A stretch of 64,000 nt of DNA. Origin: JBFMCT01 sp046565765. GTDB taxonomy: Bacteria; Actinomycetota; Acidimicrobiia; Acidimicrobiales; AC-14. Below, piece by piece: positions 1-8,901 of this stretch; positions within the stretch are counted from its first letter, which is position 1, and every line of letters starts with the position of its first letter. The stretch spans positions 1-64,000 of the forward strand of contig JBKHXX010000080.1 in the NCBI GenBank assembly GCA_046565765.1, read 5' to 3'. Below the pieces are notes generated by a model, which was given only the letters and a program-made list of their open reading frames with translations, had not been told where the DNA came from and made no database searches. The position numbers and the translations under genes are program-made.

Positions 1-490
1 CCCCCGCGACCGGCTCGCCGGTCTCGGGCAAGGGTTCGTCGACCAGACCCACGTCGGCCGGTACGGGTTCACCCGCCCCGTTGCCGCTGGGCGGCGGGGC
101 CGCGGCCACGACCGCCACGAGAGGCTCGGCCGACCGCAGCCGGTCGATGCGCTGGCGCAGCGTCAGCTCGGCGCCGTCCTCGTCCTCGGAGGGGACGCCC
201 AGCGAGTTGAGCAGCTCGTGGCCCCGCCGCACCGCCTCCGGCGTCCCGATCCGTCGCTGGAGGGCGAGGAGGCGCTCCCGCAGCGAGTACGGCGCGAACA
301 CGCCTGCCCGCGGCGCGCCCAGCGCGTCGAGGACCTCGTGGGCCGACTTCTCGTCCCACAGGTGGGGTTCGAACTCGCGGTGGTACAGCTCGGCGGCCAC
401 GTAGGCGATGGCGTCGGCGTTGGCCTCGTCGATCGCCCCCCCGAACTTGGTACTGAGCTGGTCGAAGAGGCGCCGGTACAGCTCGGCCAT
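1..490 (-). CDS. Hypothetical protein, C-terminus cut by window edge
   Basis: An open frame on the minus strand runs from ATG at 490 to the left edge without a stop, at least 163 residues. The translation begins MAELYRRLFDQL and is rich in Glu, Ala and Leu, with a predicted helical body and a Pro/Gly-rich tail at the edge. An in-frame GTG at 508, preceded by a GGTGGG stretch, is an alternative start. I recognise no family. GC-rich third positions and a clean frame favour real coding over the overlapping frames on both strands. Confidence 0.6.
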   Translation of the reverse strand, partial: MAELYRRLFDQLSTKFGGAIDEANADAIAYVAAELYHREFEPHLWDEKSAHEVLDALGAPRAGVFAPYSLRERLLALQRRIGTPEAVRRGHELLNSLGVPSEDEDGAELTLRQRIDRLRSAEPLVAVVAAAPPPSGNGAGEPVPADVGLVDEPLPETGEPVAG

Positions 491-671
491 GTCGGGAACC
501 TGCGTCACCGTCCCACCCCGCCGCGTCGTCGGACGGCCTCAGCGAGCCCGCCGCAGATTGCTCCAGAGAAGCCGTTGCTCCCAGCCACGCTGCCTCCGAG
601 CCCGTCGAGTTTCCGGGGCGCTCATTGTGGCGGTCGCTCCGGGTGGTAGTCACGCCACCAGGAGAAAAAAT

Positions 672-1676
672 TCAGCCGAGAACGCCCGCCGGAGCCTGTC
701 CCGACTCCACGAGCCACTCCGCCGTCCGTCGCAGGGTCTCCTCGACCGGCCGGTAGGCCACTCCCAGCTCCCGCGCGGCGCGGGAGCCGTCGTAGCGGTG
801 CCCGTGGAGGAGGGTGCGCAGCGACTCGCCGCACACCTCGGGGCTCCGCCCCCGCAGCTTGGACGACACCACCGACGCCCCCACCGCCATGCGGGCCGCG
901 GCCTTGGGCACGACCCTGGGCGGGGACAAGCCGGGCGCGATCCGGCCCATCACCGCGATCAGTTCGGTAGTGCCGAGCGAGCCGCCGTTGAGCACGTACC
1001 GCTGCCCTGACACCCCCGCCGTCTCGGCCAGCACGTGGCCCTCGGCGCAGTCGTCGATGTCGACCAGGCTCACGGTCGTGTCCACCCAGTACTTGAGCCG
1101 GCCCTGGAGGAAGGCGACGAGCAGCTGCCCCGTGCCCGACGACCGCCCCGGGCCCTGCACCGACGACGGGTTCACGCTCACGATCTGGAGGGGGACCACG
1201 GTGGTCAGGCCAAGGACCGTCTGCTCGGCGTCGTACTTCGATCGCTCGTAGGCGGAAAGGAAGGACCCCCGGTGGGGGGACTGCTCGTCGCCCACCGTCC
1301 CCTCCGGCTCACCCAGGGTGACCGCCGAGGACGTGTAGACCATCCGCCGCAGGCCTGCCATGGCCGCCGCCTGGGCGACGTTGGCCGATCCGGTCACGTT
1401 CACCCGCCGCATGGGGATCGACGACTTCTGGCAGAACTGGTTCACCCCGGCGGCGTGGTAGACCACCTCGCAGCCGTCGACCGCCGGCAGCAGCGACTCC
1501 ACCTCGGCCACGTCGCCCCGCACCGGCTCGGCCCCGAGGGCCCTCACCTTCTCGGCCGCGGCGTCGGAGCGGGCCAGGGCCCGCACCGGGCGGCCTCCCT
1601 CCTTCACCAGCCGGCGCACGATGGCGCCCCCGACCACGCCCGACCCGCCGGTGACCAGGACGGGCGGCTCCGGCAT
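672..1676 (-). CDS. NAD-dependent epimerase/dehydratase (extended SDR)
   Basis: This is a 334-residue extended short-chain dehydrogenase. The N-terminus carries the nucleotide-binding glycine motif TGGSGVVG (residues 9-16). The catalytic region shows TSS near 115-117 and YERSK at 143-147, the expected Tyr-x3-Lys pair. Family members act on NDP-sugars, sterols or flavonoid-like substrates in the cytoplasm; the substrate cannot be set here. ATG at 1676 is the natural start because the Rossmann motif follows at once. It diverges from the rhodanese gene at 1717, so the 40-bp gap probably holds both promoters. Confidence 0.88.
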   Translation of the reverse strand: MPEPPVLVTGGSGVVGGAIVRRLVKEGGRPVRALARSDAAAEKVRALGAEPVRGDVAEVESLLPAVDGCEVVYHAAGVNQFCQKSSIPMRRVNVTGSANVAQAAAMAGLRRMVYTSSAVTLGEPEGTVGDEQSPHRGSFLSAYERSKYDAEQTVLGLTTVVPLQIVSVNPSSVQGPGRSSGTGQLLVAFLQGRLKYWVDTTVSLVDIDDCAEGHVLAETAGVSGQRYVLNGGSLGTTELIAVMGRIAPGLSPPRVVPKAAARMAVGASVVSSKLRGRSPEVCGESLRTLLHGHRYDGSRAARELGVAYRPVEETLRRTAEWLVESGQAPAGVLG

Positions 1677-1716
1677 GGCCGGCAGGCTACCGGCGAACCG
1701 GCTCTAGGCTGTCGCC

Positions 1717-2223
1717 GTGACCCCCGGCGAGCTGGCCCGCCGCCGCCACGAGGTGCAGATCGTCGACGTGCGGTGGCCCAACGAGTGGGAGGCGGGCCGG
1801 ATCGAGGGGTCCCTCCACATCCCCGTCGACGAGCTCGACGACCGCGCCGGCGAGGTCGACCACGACCGCCCGGTGGTCGCCGTGTGCCGCAGCGGCGCCC
1901 GCTCCGCCTCCGCCGCCGTGCAGTTGCGGGCCGACGGGTTCGACGCCGACCACCTCGACGGGGGCCTGGTGGCCTGGGGCGATGCCGGCCTGCCCCTGAC
2001 CGGCGAGGTCGTCGAGCCCGAGGAGCCGCCCGACGACCGCCCCGAGGGCCTCCGGCGCCTCCAGTCCGAGCTCCTCGGCGTCCTCATGGCCGTCCAGGAC
2101 CACTTCGGCGACCGGGACGCCAGCGACGAGGAGGTGCGGGACTTCCTCCGCCAGCGGCTGGTCGACGAGGGCCGCTCGCCCGAGGAGGCCGACCGGTTCC
2201 TGGCCCGGATGGACCAGGACTGA
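1717..2223 (+). CDS. Rhodanese-domain protein with C-terminal extension
   Basis: The 168-residue protein begins with a single rhodanese domain (about residues 1-95) containing DVR near 17 and the active-site loop CRSGARS with Cys57. The domain transfers or carries sulfane sulfur. A further 70 residues form an acidic helical tail (EEVRDFLRQRLVDEG) not needed for rhodanese fold. GTG at 1717 directly precedes TPGEL. The next gene encodes an MBL-fold/rhodanese protein 16 bp downstream, which supports a joint role in sulfide or persulfide handling. Confidence 0.85.
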   Translation: MTPGELARRRHEVQIVDVRWPNEWEAGRIEGSLHIPVDELDDRAGEVDHDRPVVAVCRSGARSASAAVQLRADGFDADHLDGGLVAWGDAGLPLTGEVVEPEEPPDDRPEGLRRLQSELLGVLMAVQDHFGDRDASDEEVRDFLRQRLVDEGRSPEEADRFLARMDQD

Positions 2224-2239
2224 CCGGGGTCGGGCCTGG

Positions 2240-3640
2240 GTGTTCTTCCGCCAGTTCCACCTCCAGGGCCTCGGCCACGCCTCCTACCTGATCGGCTCCC
2301 AGCAGACGGGCGAGGCGCTCGTCTTCGACCCCCGCCGGGACGTCGACGGCTACTTCGACGCGGCCCGCATGCAGGGCCTGCGCATCCGCTTCGCCCTCGA
2401 CTCCCACGGGCACAACGACTACCTCTCGGGCCTCACCGAGATCGCCCAGCGGGCCGACGTGGAGGTGTGGGGCTCGGCCGAGGGCGACCTGGGCTACGAC
2501 CACCGCCCCCTGCGCGACGGCGAGCAGATCGAGCTGGGCGAGGTCGGCATCGAGGTCCTCCACACCCCCGGCCACACCCCCGAGCACATCTCGCTGCTCG
2601 TCTACGACGGCGACGCCTCGACCGACGAGCCCGCCTTCCTGCTCTCCGGCGGCGCCCTCCTGGTCGGCGACCTGGCCCGCCCCGACCTGCTGGGCGGCCG
2701 GCACGAGGCGGAGGAGGCGGCCAGGGCCTTCTGCGCCACCATCCAGAAGAAGATCCTGGAGCTGCCCGACTTCGTGGAGGTGTTCCCGACCCACGTGGCC
2801 GGGTCGCTGTGCGGCGCCAACATCGGCAGCCGCCTGTCGACCACGGTGGGCTACGAGCGGCGCACCAACGAGATCCTGGCCCGGGTGTCGTCCCGGGCCG
2901 AGTTCGTCGAGCAGTGCCTCCGTCTCGACAACCTGCCCGCCGTCCCGCCCTACTGGAGCCGCATGCGCCGCCAGAACCTCTCCGGCGTGGCCCCCCTCGG
3001 CACCCTCCGCGAGCCCCCCGCCCTCCAACCCGACGCCTTCCGCCGGGCCGTCGAGGAGGACGGGGCGGTCGTGCTCGACACCCGGCCGCCCGAAGCGTTC
3101 GGCGGCGGCCACGTCCCGGGCTCGCTGAACGCCGGCCTGGGCGCCGCCTTCGCCACCTGGGCGGGCACCATCACCCCGCCCGACCGGCCCGTCGTGCTCG
3201 TCCTCGACTCGGCCGCCGACCTGTGGACGGCCACCTGGGACCTCCTCCGCATCGGCTACGACGTCCCTGCCGGCTGGCTGGCGGGGGGGATGATGGCCTG
3301 GCGCACCAGCGGTCACGACCTCGAGCGGCTGACCCAGATCACCGTCCACGAGCTCCGGGCCCGGCTGGATGCCGGCCAGGTCGACCTGCTCGACGTCCGA
3401 CAGCCGGCGGAATGGGCCGAGGGCCACGTGGAGGGGGCCACGTTCGTCACCGGCGGCGAGCTGCCCGGTCGCCTGGGCGACATCCCCGACCGGGGTCGCC
3501 CGCTGGCGGTGACGTGCGCCTCCGGCTACCGGTCCTCGGCCGCGGCCAGCCTCATCCGGCGGGAGCGGGGCCTCGAACTGCTCAACGTGATCGGCGGGAT
3601 GAGCGCCTGGGAGGCGGCCGGCTACCCCACCGCGGCGTGA
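2240..3640 (+). CDS. MBL-fold hydrolase with rhodanese-like domains (persulfide dioxygenase-like)
   Basis: This 466-residue protein joins an N-terminal metallo-beta-lactamase domain (about 1-250) to two C-terminal rhodanese-like domains. The metal motif reads SHGHNDYLSG, so the usual last His of HxHxDH is Tyr, a variant I recall in actinobacterial members; HTPGHT and GDLARPDLLG supply later metal ligands. The first rhodanese repeat (DTRPPEAFGGGHVPG) lacks a clear active-site Cys; the second has DVRQPAEWAEGH and CASGYRS. The family oxidises persulfides or relays sulfur. It starts at GTG 2240 and overlaps the next gene by 4 bp. Confidence 0.85.
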   Translation: MFFRQFHLQGLGHASYLIGSQQTGEALVFDPRRDVDGYFDAARMQGLRIRFALDSHGHNDYLSGLTEIAQRADVEVWGSAEGDLGYDHRPLRDGEQIELGEVGIEVLHTPGHTPEHISLLVYDGDASTDEPAFLLSGGALLVGDLARPDLLGGRHEAEEAARAFCATIQKKILELPDFVEVFPTHVAGSLCGANIGSRLSTTVGYERRTNEILARVSSRAEFVEQCLRLDNLPAVPPYWSRMRRQNLSGVAPLGTLREPPALQPDAFRRAVEEDGAVVLDTRPPEAFGGGHVPGSLNAGLGAAFATWAGTITPPDRPVVLVLDSAADLWTATWDLLRIGYDVPAGWLAGGMMAWRTSGHDLERLTQITVHELRARLDAGQVDLLDVRQPAEWAEGHVEGATFVTGGELPGRLGDIPDRGRPLAVTCASGYRSSAAASLIRRERGLELLNVIGGMSAWEAAGYPTAA

Positions 3641-5160
3641 CCGACGTCGTCGTGGGCGCCGGCCACAACGGCCTGGTCGCCGCCTGCTACCTGGCCAAGG
3701 CGGGCCGGGAGGTCGTCGTCGTGGAGCAGCTCGACCGCCCCGGCGGCGGCTCCCGCACCGAGGAGACCGTCCCGGGCTACCGCTTCGACCTCCACTCCGC
3801 GGCCCACAACATTCTCAACATGACCGACATCCCGGCCGAGCTCGACCTCGCCGCCGCCGGACTCCACTACCTGGAGATGGACCCCTTCTCCATCGCCGTC
3901 CACGCCGACGGCCGCCGGGTCCGCTTCCGCCGCTCGATCGACGCCACCGTCGAGTCCATAGCCGAGGTCTCCCGGCCCGAGGCCGACGCCTACCGCCGCT
4001 TCCTCGACAAGGCGGTCCCCGTCGTGCGCACGGTGCTGCCCTCGGTGCGGGGAGACACGTCGGTCCGGGTCCTCCCCGCCCAGGTCGCCAACGCCCTGCG
4101 GGCCATGGGAAGGTCCCCGCTGTCCAGCGCCCGCGACGTCATGAGCCCCTACGACTCCCTCCTCCGCCGCTGGCTGCCGTCCGACCTCACCCGCGGGCCG
4201 GTCGCGGCCTTCGCCGCTCACGCCGGGGTGGGGCCGAGCGTCCCCGGCGGGGCCCTGTTCGCCTTCTGGCAGGCGGTGTACCACCTGTTCGGGCAGTGGC
4301 ACGGCCGGGGCGGGGCACAGAACCTGACCGACGCCCTCGTCGCCCGGCTCCGGTCGCTCGGCGGCGAGCTTCGCTGCTCGGCCCCCGTCGCCCGCATCGA
4401 CGCCCGGGCCGGGCGGGTGCGGGCGGTCGTGCTCGAGAGCGGCGAGCGGATCCCGGCCGACAACGTCGTCACCGCCGTCAACCCCCAGACCGCCCTGCTG
4501 GAGCTCCTCGACCCCCCTCTCGGCGGCGAGGCGGGCGCCGACCTGGCCGCGGTGCGCCGCTCCAACGTCGTCCAGGCCGTCGTCCACGTGGCCACCGACC
4601 GGCTGCCGCCCTACGTGGACGGCCGCCCCGGCGACTGGAACGGCCTCCAGAGCTACGTCGACCGCCTCGACGACCTCACCACCGCCTGGACCCGGGCCGA
4701 GGCGGGCGAGCTGCCCGACCCCCTGCCCCTGTACGCCTTCACGCCCTCGGCCCTCGACCCGACGCTCGCCCCCGCCGGCCACCACACCGTCTACCTGGCC
4801 TGCCCCGCCGCACCCTCGGTCGTCACCGGGGGCTGGCCCGTCCGCCGCGACGAGTTCGTCGAGCGTTGCCTGGACACGGTCGAAACCCGGGCGCCCGGGT
4901 TCCGCTCCAGCATCCGGGGCATCGCCAGCTGGACCCCCGACCAGATGGAGGAGGTCGAACGCTGGCCGGGCGGCCATCCCATGCACGTCGACATCGCCCT
5001 CGACCAGCTCGGCCCGTTCCGCCCCACCAAGCGGCTCGCCGGCTGGCGGACCCCGATCTCCGGCCTCTACCTGTCGGGCGCGGGGACCAACCCCACCGGC
5101 GGCATCGCCGGCACACCCGGGCGGATGGCCGCCCGTGCCCTGCTGTCCGACCAGCGGTGA
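3637..5160 (+). CDS. FAD-dependent phytoene-desaturase-like oxidoreductase
   Basis: The 507-residue protein opens with the dinucleotide-binding motif VVVGAGHNGLVAACYLA followed by the RPGGGS loop, typical of the CrtI/phytoene-dehydrogenase-like NAD(P)/FAD-dependent oxidoreductases. The C-terminus has the second FAD motif (GLYLSGAGTNPTGGIAGTPGR). GTG at 3637 overlaps the stop of the previous gene (GTGA), which places the start; the frame is open far upstream but that part shadows the MBL gene. No other carotenoid genes are nearby, so a carotenoid substrate is only a possibility. Confidence 0.85.
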   Translation: MTDVVVGAGHNGLVAACYLAKAGREVVVVEQLDRPGGGSRTEETVPGYRFDLHSAAHNILNMTDIPAELDLAAAGLHYLEMDPFSIAVHADGRRVRFRRSIDATVESIAEVSRPEADAYRRFLDKAVPVVRTVLPSVRGDTSVRVLPAQVANALRAMGRSPLSSARDVMSPYDSLLRRWLPSDLTRGPVAAFAAHAGVGPSVPGGALFAFWQAVYHLFGQWHGRGGAQNLTDALVARLRSLGGELRCSAPVARIDARAGRVRAVVLESGERIPADNVVTAVNPQTALLELLDPPLGGEAGADLAAVRRSNVVQAVVHVATDRLPPYVDGRPGDWNGLQSYVDRLDDLTTAWTRAEAGELPDPLPLYAFTPSALDPTLAPAGHHTVYLACPAAPSVVTGGWPVRRDEFVERCLDTVETRAPGFRSSIRGIASWTPDQMEEVERWPGGHPMHVDIALDQLGPFRPTKRLAGWRTPISGLYLSGAGTNPTGGIAGTPGRMAARALLSDQR

Positions 5161-5172
5161 TAGGACGGGGGG

Positions 5173-5721
5173 ATGTTCGCCCACGTCGTCCGAGGCAAGG
5201 TGACCGGCGCCGGTGACGGCGCCCGCCGGTTCGACCTCTGGAAGTCGGAGCCGGGCTGGGCCAGCCTCACCGGGGGCGTCACCGCCGCCGCCGAGCTCAT
5301 CGCGGTGGCCCTCTTCCCCTCCCCCGCCGACGTGCCCCGCGGCTGGGGCCAGGGCCTCGACGAGTTCAGCGTCTTCGGCACCGGCGACGTCGCCCAGAGC
5401 GGCGACGGGGTCGCGCCGGAGGCCGGGTTCGTGCAGATGATGCTGGCCCGGGTGGCCGACCGGGCCACCCTCGAGCGGATCGAGGCCGAGCTGGAGGAGG
5501 GGTTCCGGCGGTGGCGGCCCGACTTCCTCGGCGGCTACCGCATCTGGCTCCCCGACGGACGGGTGCTCGCCCTCGACTACTTCTCCTCGGAGGCCGACGC
5601 GCGGGCCGGTGAGAACAGCGAGCCCCCGCCCGAGGTGGCGGAGAAGTTCCCGCAGTGGCTGGCCCAGCTGTCCGACACGGAGTGGTTCGACCTGCCCGAC
5701 CCGTGGGTCGCCACCGCCTGA
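5173..5721 (+). CDS. Hypothetical protein (182 aa)
   Basis: The frame starts at ATG 5173, just after a GGACGGGGGG stretch usable for ribosome binding, and ends 2 bp before the convergent hydrolase gene. The protein is soluble and acidic, with no signal peptide or membrane segment. The part around VQMMLARVADRATLERIEAELEEGF could be one alpha-beta repeat of a dimeric barrel fold, but I do not recognise a family. Co-directional with the oxidoreductase 12 bp upstream, so probably in the same transcript. Confidence 0.7.
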   Translation: MFAHVVRGKVTGAGDGARRFDLWKSEPGWASLTGGVTAAAELIAVALFPSPADVPRGWGQGLDEFSVFGTGDVAQSGDGVAPEAGFVQMMLARVADRATLERIEAELEEGFRRWRPDFLGGYRIWLPDGRVLALDYFSSEADARAGENSEPPPEVAEKFPQWLAQLSDTEWFDLPDPWVATA

Positions 5722-5722
5722 C

Positions 5723-6385
5723 TCATCGACGAGCCCATTCGCTGAGGTGCCGGCTGAGCCAGTCGGCGGCCAGCTCCGCCACCCGCTCGAGAGCGCCCGC
5801 CTCCTCGAACAGGTGGGTGGCCCCCGGCACCACCTCCAACCGGCTCAGGCAGCGCATCCGCTCCTGCGCCCCCTCGTTCAGGCGCAGGACGGTCGCGTCG
5901 GCGCCGCCCACCACCAGCAGCGTCGGCGCCCGTACGGTCTCCAGGGCCTCGCCCGCCAGGTCGGGCCGCCCGCCACGCGACACCACCGCGCCGATGCGAT
6001 CCCCCTGGCCGGCCGCCGCGGCCAGCGCGGCGGCTGCGCCCGTGCTGGCTCCGAAGTACCCGACGGGCAGACCGGCCAGGTCCTCCCGGCAGTCCAGCCA
6101 CTCGACGACGGTGACCAGGCGGCCGGACAGCAGGCCGATGTCGAAGCGGTGGGCAGTCGTGCGCAGGTCGACCGCCTCCTCACCCTCAGTCAGCAGATCC
6201 ACCAGCAGGGTGCCCAGCCGGCGCCGCCGGAGGTGGTCGGCCACCTGCCGATTGCGAGGGCTGTGCCGGCTGCTCCCGCTGCCATGGGCGAACACGGCCA
6301 AGCCCAGGGCCCCTTCGGGTAGGGCCAGGTCGCCGTGGACGGCCCCGGCGCCCACGGGGATCTCGACCGCGGTGGCAGGGGCCAT
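5723..6385 (-). CDS. Alpha/beta hydrolase (dienelactone-hydrolase-like)
   Basis: The 220-residue protein has the alpha/beta-hydrolase order: an oxyanion-hole strand (AVFAHGSGSSRHSPRN), a nucleophile elbow reading GYFGASTGAAAA with Ser at the elbow, an acid region near LLVVGGADATV, and a His near the C-terminus (VPGATHLFEE). This matches the small dienelactone-hydrolase-like esterases, cytoplasmic. ATG at 6385 is chosen; in-frame codons further upstream are possible but would run into the promoter shared with the divergent rtcB. Substrate unknown. Confidence 0.8.
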   Translation of the reverse strand: MAPATAVEIPVGAGAVHGDLALPEGALGLAVFAHGSGSSRHSPRNRQVADHLRRRRLGTLLVDLLTEGEEAVDLRTTAHRFDIGLLSGRLVTVVEWLDCREDLAGLPVGYFGASTGAAAALAAAAGQGDRIGAVVSRGGRPDLAGEALETVRAPTLLVVGGADATVLRLNEGAQERMRCLSRLEVVPGATHLFEEAGALERVAELAADWLSRHLSEWARR

Positions 6386-6445
6386 GCCCGATCCGTACCC
6401 ATGGGCGCCGGTTGCGCCCGCGGCCCGCATGGGAATCCCTTCCCC

Positions 6446-7780
6446 GTGAGGGAGATCGACTCGCCCGGGATCCCGATCTACACGTGGGCGCCCGACCTCG
6501 AAGACGGCGCCGCGACGCAGGCCCACAACTGCGCGCGGCTGCCCGTCGCCTTCCACCACGTGGCCGTCATGGCCGACGGCCACCAGGGCTACGGCGTGCC
6601 CATCGGAGCGGTGCTGGCCCTGCAGGACGCCATCTCGCCCTACGCCGTCGGCAACGACATCGGCTGCGGGATGGCGCTGGTGCCCACGACCGTTCCACGC
6701 GACGACCTGCTCGCACCCCTTCCCGCCAAGAGGGGTGCGGGTGGTCGGATCGCCCGCGACGAGATCATGGGACGGGTCCAGCAGGTGGTGCCCTCGGGCG
6801 CCGAGGGCCAACGGGTCCCGGCCGGGCCCAGCGACGTCGACCCGCTTCTCGATCAGGCGTTCGAGGCGATGGTCGAGGCGGCCGGGTTGTCGGGCGTGCG
6901 CCTGTCGACCAGCGCGTCTCCCAACGCGAGCGCCGGTCGGTCGCTGACCGCCGGGGACTTTCGCCGCCGGGGACGGTCCCACCTGGGGACGCTCGGCTCG
7001 GGCAACCACTTCATCGAGCTCCTCGCCGATCCAGGCGGGTGTGTCTGGCTGATGCTCCACTCCGGCTCCCGGGGGATCGGCGGCCTGGTCTGCAACAACT
7101 TCCACCGGATGGCCCTTCGCCACTGCGCCGAGCTCGGCTGGTCGCTGCCCGACCCCGGCCTGGCCTGGCTGCCCATGGGATCGGGCGACGACCGCTGGGA
7201 GCGGGTCGGGGCCTGTTACGCCCGGGCCCTCGACGCCGCCCTGGAGTACGCCCGCCGGAACCGGCGCACGATGCTCGAGGCGGTCGGGGGCCTCGTCGAA
7301 GGTCACTTCCCCGACTCGATGCGGTGGGAGGGGATCGTCAACATCCACCACAACGACGCCACCCTCGAGGAGCACTACGGCTCCCGGGTGTGGGTGCACC
7401 GCAAGGGAGCGGTGAAGGCGTCGGCGGGCACGGCCACCATCACGCCCGGCTCCATGGGCAGCGGCACGTACCTCGGTCGGGGCCGGGGCCGCCCCGAGTC
7501 GTTCTCCTCGTGCAGCCACGGGGCGGGACGGGTGTTGAGCCGCGGCCGGGCCCGGCGGGAGCTGTCGCTGCCGAGCCAGCTGGAGACCATCACCCGGGCC
7601 GGCGGCAAGGTGTTCGCGGCCAGCACGGAGGCGGTCCTCGACGAGATGCCCGGCGCCTACAAGGACCTCGACCAGGTCATGGCCAACCAGGCCGACCTCG
7701 TCGAACCGGTGCTGCGGCTCACCCCGCTCGGCACCTACAAGGGCGCCGACCCGCCCCGCCGCGGCAACAAGGGCCGGTGA
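6446..7780 (+). CDS. rtcB: RNA-splicing ligase RtcB
   Basis: The 444-residue protein carries the RtcB signatures: MADGHQGYGVPIG, NDIGCGMAL with the metal-binding Asp and Cys, GTLGSGNHFIE, MLHSGSRG, and SCSHGAGR with His358, the residue guanylylated by GTP. RtcB joins 2',3'-cyclic phosphate or 3'-phosphate RNA ends to 5'-OH ends, in tRNA repair or splicing. GTG at 6446 fits; upstream codons overlap the divergent promoter region. All catalytic motifs look intact. No archease gene is adjacent in this window. Confidence 0.95.
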   Translation: MREIDSPGIPIYTWAPDLEDGAATQAHNCARLPVAFHHVAVMADGHQGYGVPIGAVLALQDAISPYAVGNDIGCGMALVPTTVPRDDLLAPLPAKRGAGGRIARDEIMGRVQQVVPSGAEGQRVPAGPSDVDPLLDQAFEAMVEAAGLSGVRLSTSASPNASAGRSLTAGDFRRRGRSHLGTLGSGNHFIELLADPGGCVWLMLHSGSRGIGGLVCNNFHRMALRHCAELGWSLPDPGLAWLPMGSGDDRWERVGACYARALDAALEYARRNRRTMLEAVGGLVEGHFPDSMRWEGIVNIHHNDATLEEHYGSRVWVHRKGAVKASAGTATITPGSMGSGTYLGRGRGRPESFSSCSHGAGRVLSRGRARRELSLPSQLETITRAGGKVFAASTEAVLDEMPGAYKDLDQVMANQADLVEPVLRLTPLGTYKGADPPRRGNKGR

Positions 7781-7789
7781 TCCCCGCTC

Positions 7790-8170
7790 TCAGCGACCCA
7801 GCCCCCTGCTGGCCAGCTCGCACCACACGACCTTCCCCCGGTCGCTCTCGACGTCGACGCCCCACCCCTGCGACAGGTCTTCGATGAGGTGCACGCCTCG
7901 GTGGCGCGTCGGCGTGTCGACGACCGGCGGTCTCGGGGGGGCGGGGCTGTCGTCGCGCGCCTCGATCCGCACCCGGCCGTTTCGCGGGGTGATCGTCAGG
8001 TCGACCGGACTGTGGGCGTGACGGGCGGCGTTGGTGACGAGCTCGGTGGCCACCACCTGGGCATGCATGAGCGTGTCCTCGCCGGCTCCGGCAGCGCGGA
8101 GCTCGTCCTCCACGAACCGCCGAGCCTCGACGGCGCTGCGCAGCTCGGGGGCGAATCGCACCGTCCTCAT
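7790..8170 (-). CDS. Anti-sigma regulatory factor / RsbW-like histidine-kinase ATPase
   Basis: The 126-residue protein is a stand-alone HATPase_c domain of the RsbW/SpoIIAB type. The N-box reads ELVTNAARHA and the G-box region has RGVHLIEDLSQGWGV. Such proteins are serine kinases of anti-anti-sigma factors or phosphatase partners in actinobacteria. ATG at 8170 is used; longer in-frame starts exist upstream but add low-complexity sequence. No anti-anti-sigma partner is next to it. Confidence 0.8.
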   Translation of the reverse strand: MRTVRFAPELRSAVEARRFVEDELRAAGAGEDTLMHAQVVATELVTNAARHAHSPVDLTITPRNGRVRIEARDDSPAPPRPPVVDTPTRHRGVHLIEDLSQGWGVDVESDRGKVVWCELASRGLGR

Positions 8171-8368
8171 GCAGGCTTCGTACCCTTCCGCCGAGCGCAG
8201 AAACGGGTCGCGAGTGCGGCCGTGGCCCAGGGGTTCGGCATCACCGCCGCCGCCTCCTCCTCTGCCCGCTCCGCTCGGGATTCCACGAGATAGGCACCGA
8301 CGGCCTGGTTTGGGTACGCCCCTGTGGTAGCAGCCTGAGACACACACACCGAACAGGAAGAGGGCGTC

Positions 8369-8860
8369 ATGGACGAGTGGTTCGGAGCAAGCTGGAGGAC
8401 GATCGGCTACGTGATGGCCAGCACCGCCGCCACCTACGTGTCGGCGATCGTCGCCATCCGGTTGGCCGGTCGCCGAACCGTTGCCGAGCTGTCGGCGTTC
8501 GACGTCGTCGTGACGGTGGCCATCGGCAGCCTGGTGGCGTCGACGGCGGTCAGCAGCGAACCGAGCTACACCCAGGGCATGATCGCGCTGGTCACGCTGC
8601 TGCTCCTGCAGGTCGGCATCGCCGCCGTCCGGCAGCGGTCGGCGACCTTCCGCCGTCTCCTCGACTTCGAGCCCGAGACCGTCGTCGAGGGCGGTGAGGT
8701 CAACCTGCCGAGCGGCCCCTTGACGTCGCAGATCACCAGGGAGGAGCTCCGGAGCATGCTGCGGGAACGGGGGGTGTTCGACCTCGACGAGGTCAGCCTC
8801 GTCGTCGTGGAACCCACGGGCGGGCTCTCCGTCAGGCGGGTCGGGGAGTCAGCGGTATGA
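8369..8860 (+). CDS. DUF421 / YetF-like membrane protein
   Basis: The 163-residue protein has three N-terminal membrane segments (about 10-30, 45-62, 68-86) and a cytoplasmic C-terminal domain with the family pattern LLDFEPETVVEGGEVN followed by ITREELRSMLRERGV. This is the DUF421 family, membrane proteins of unknown biochemical role. The start at ATG 8369 is supported by AGGAAGAGG upstream. It overlaps nothing and lies 40 bp ahead of a lipoprotein gene on the same strand. Confidence 0.85.
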   Translation: MDEWFGASWRTIGYVMASTAATYVSAIVAIRLAGRRTVAELSAFDVVVTVAIGSLVASTAVSSEPSYTQGMIALVTLLLLQVGIAAVRQRSATFRRLLDFEPETVVEGGEVNLPSGPLTSQITREELRSMLRERGVFDLDEVSLVVVEPTGGLSVRRVGESAV

Positions 8861-8901
8861 GGTCGCCGAGCGTCGGCATCGAGGTTGGTGGAGGACGGCC
8901 T

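Noticed and set aside
69..649. Several overlapping frames on both strands at the left edge
   Set aside because: Arg/Pro/Ala-biased shadows; the open minus-strand frame ending at the edge is the better coding candidate.
2467..3636. Upstream extension of the FAD oxidoreductase frame
   Set aside because: This part is an out-of-frame shadow of the MBL-rhodanese gene; the Rossmann motif starts right after GTG 3637.
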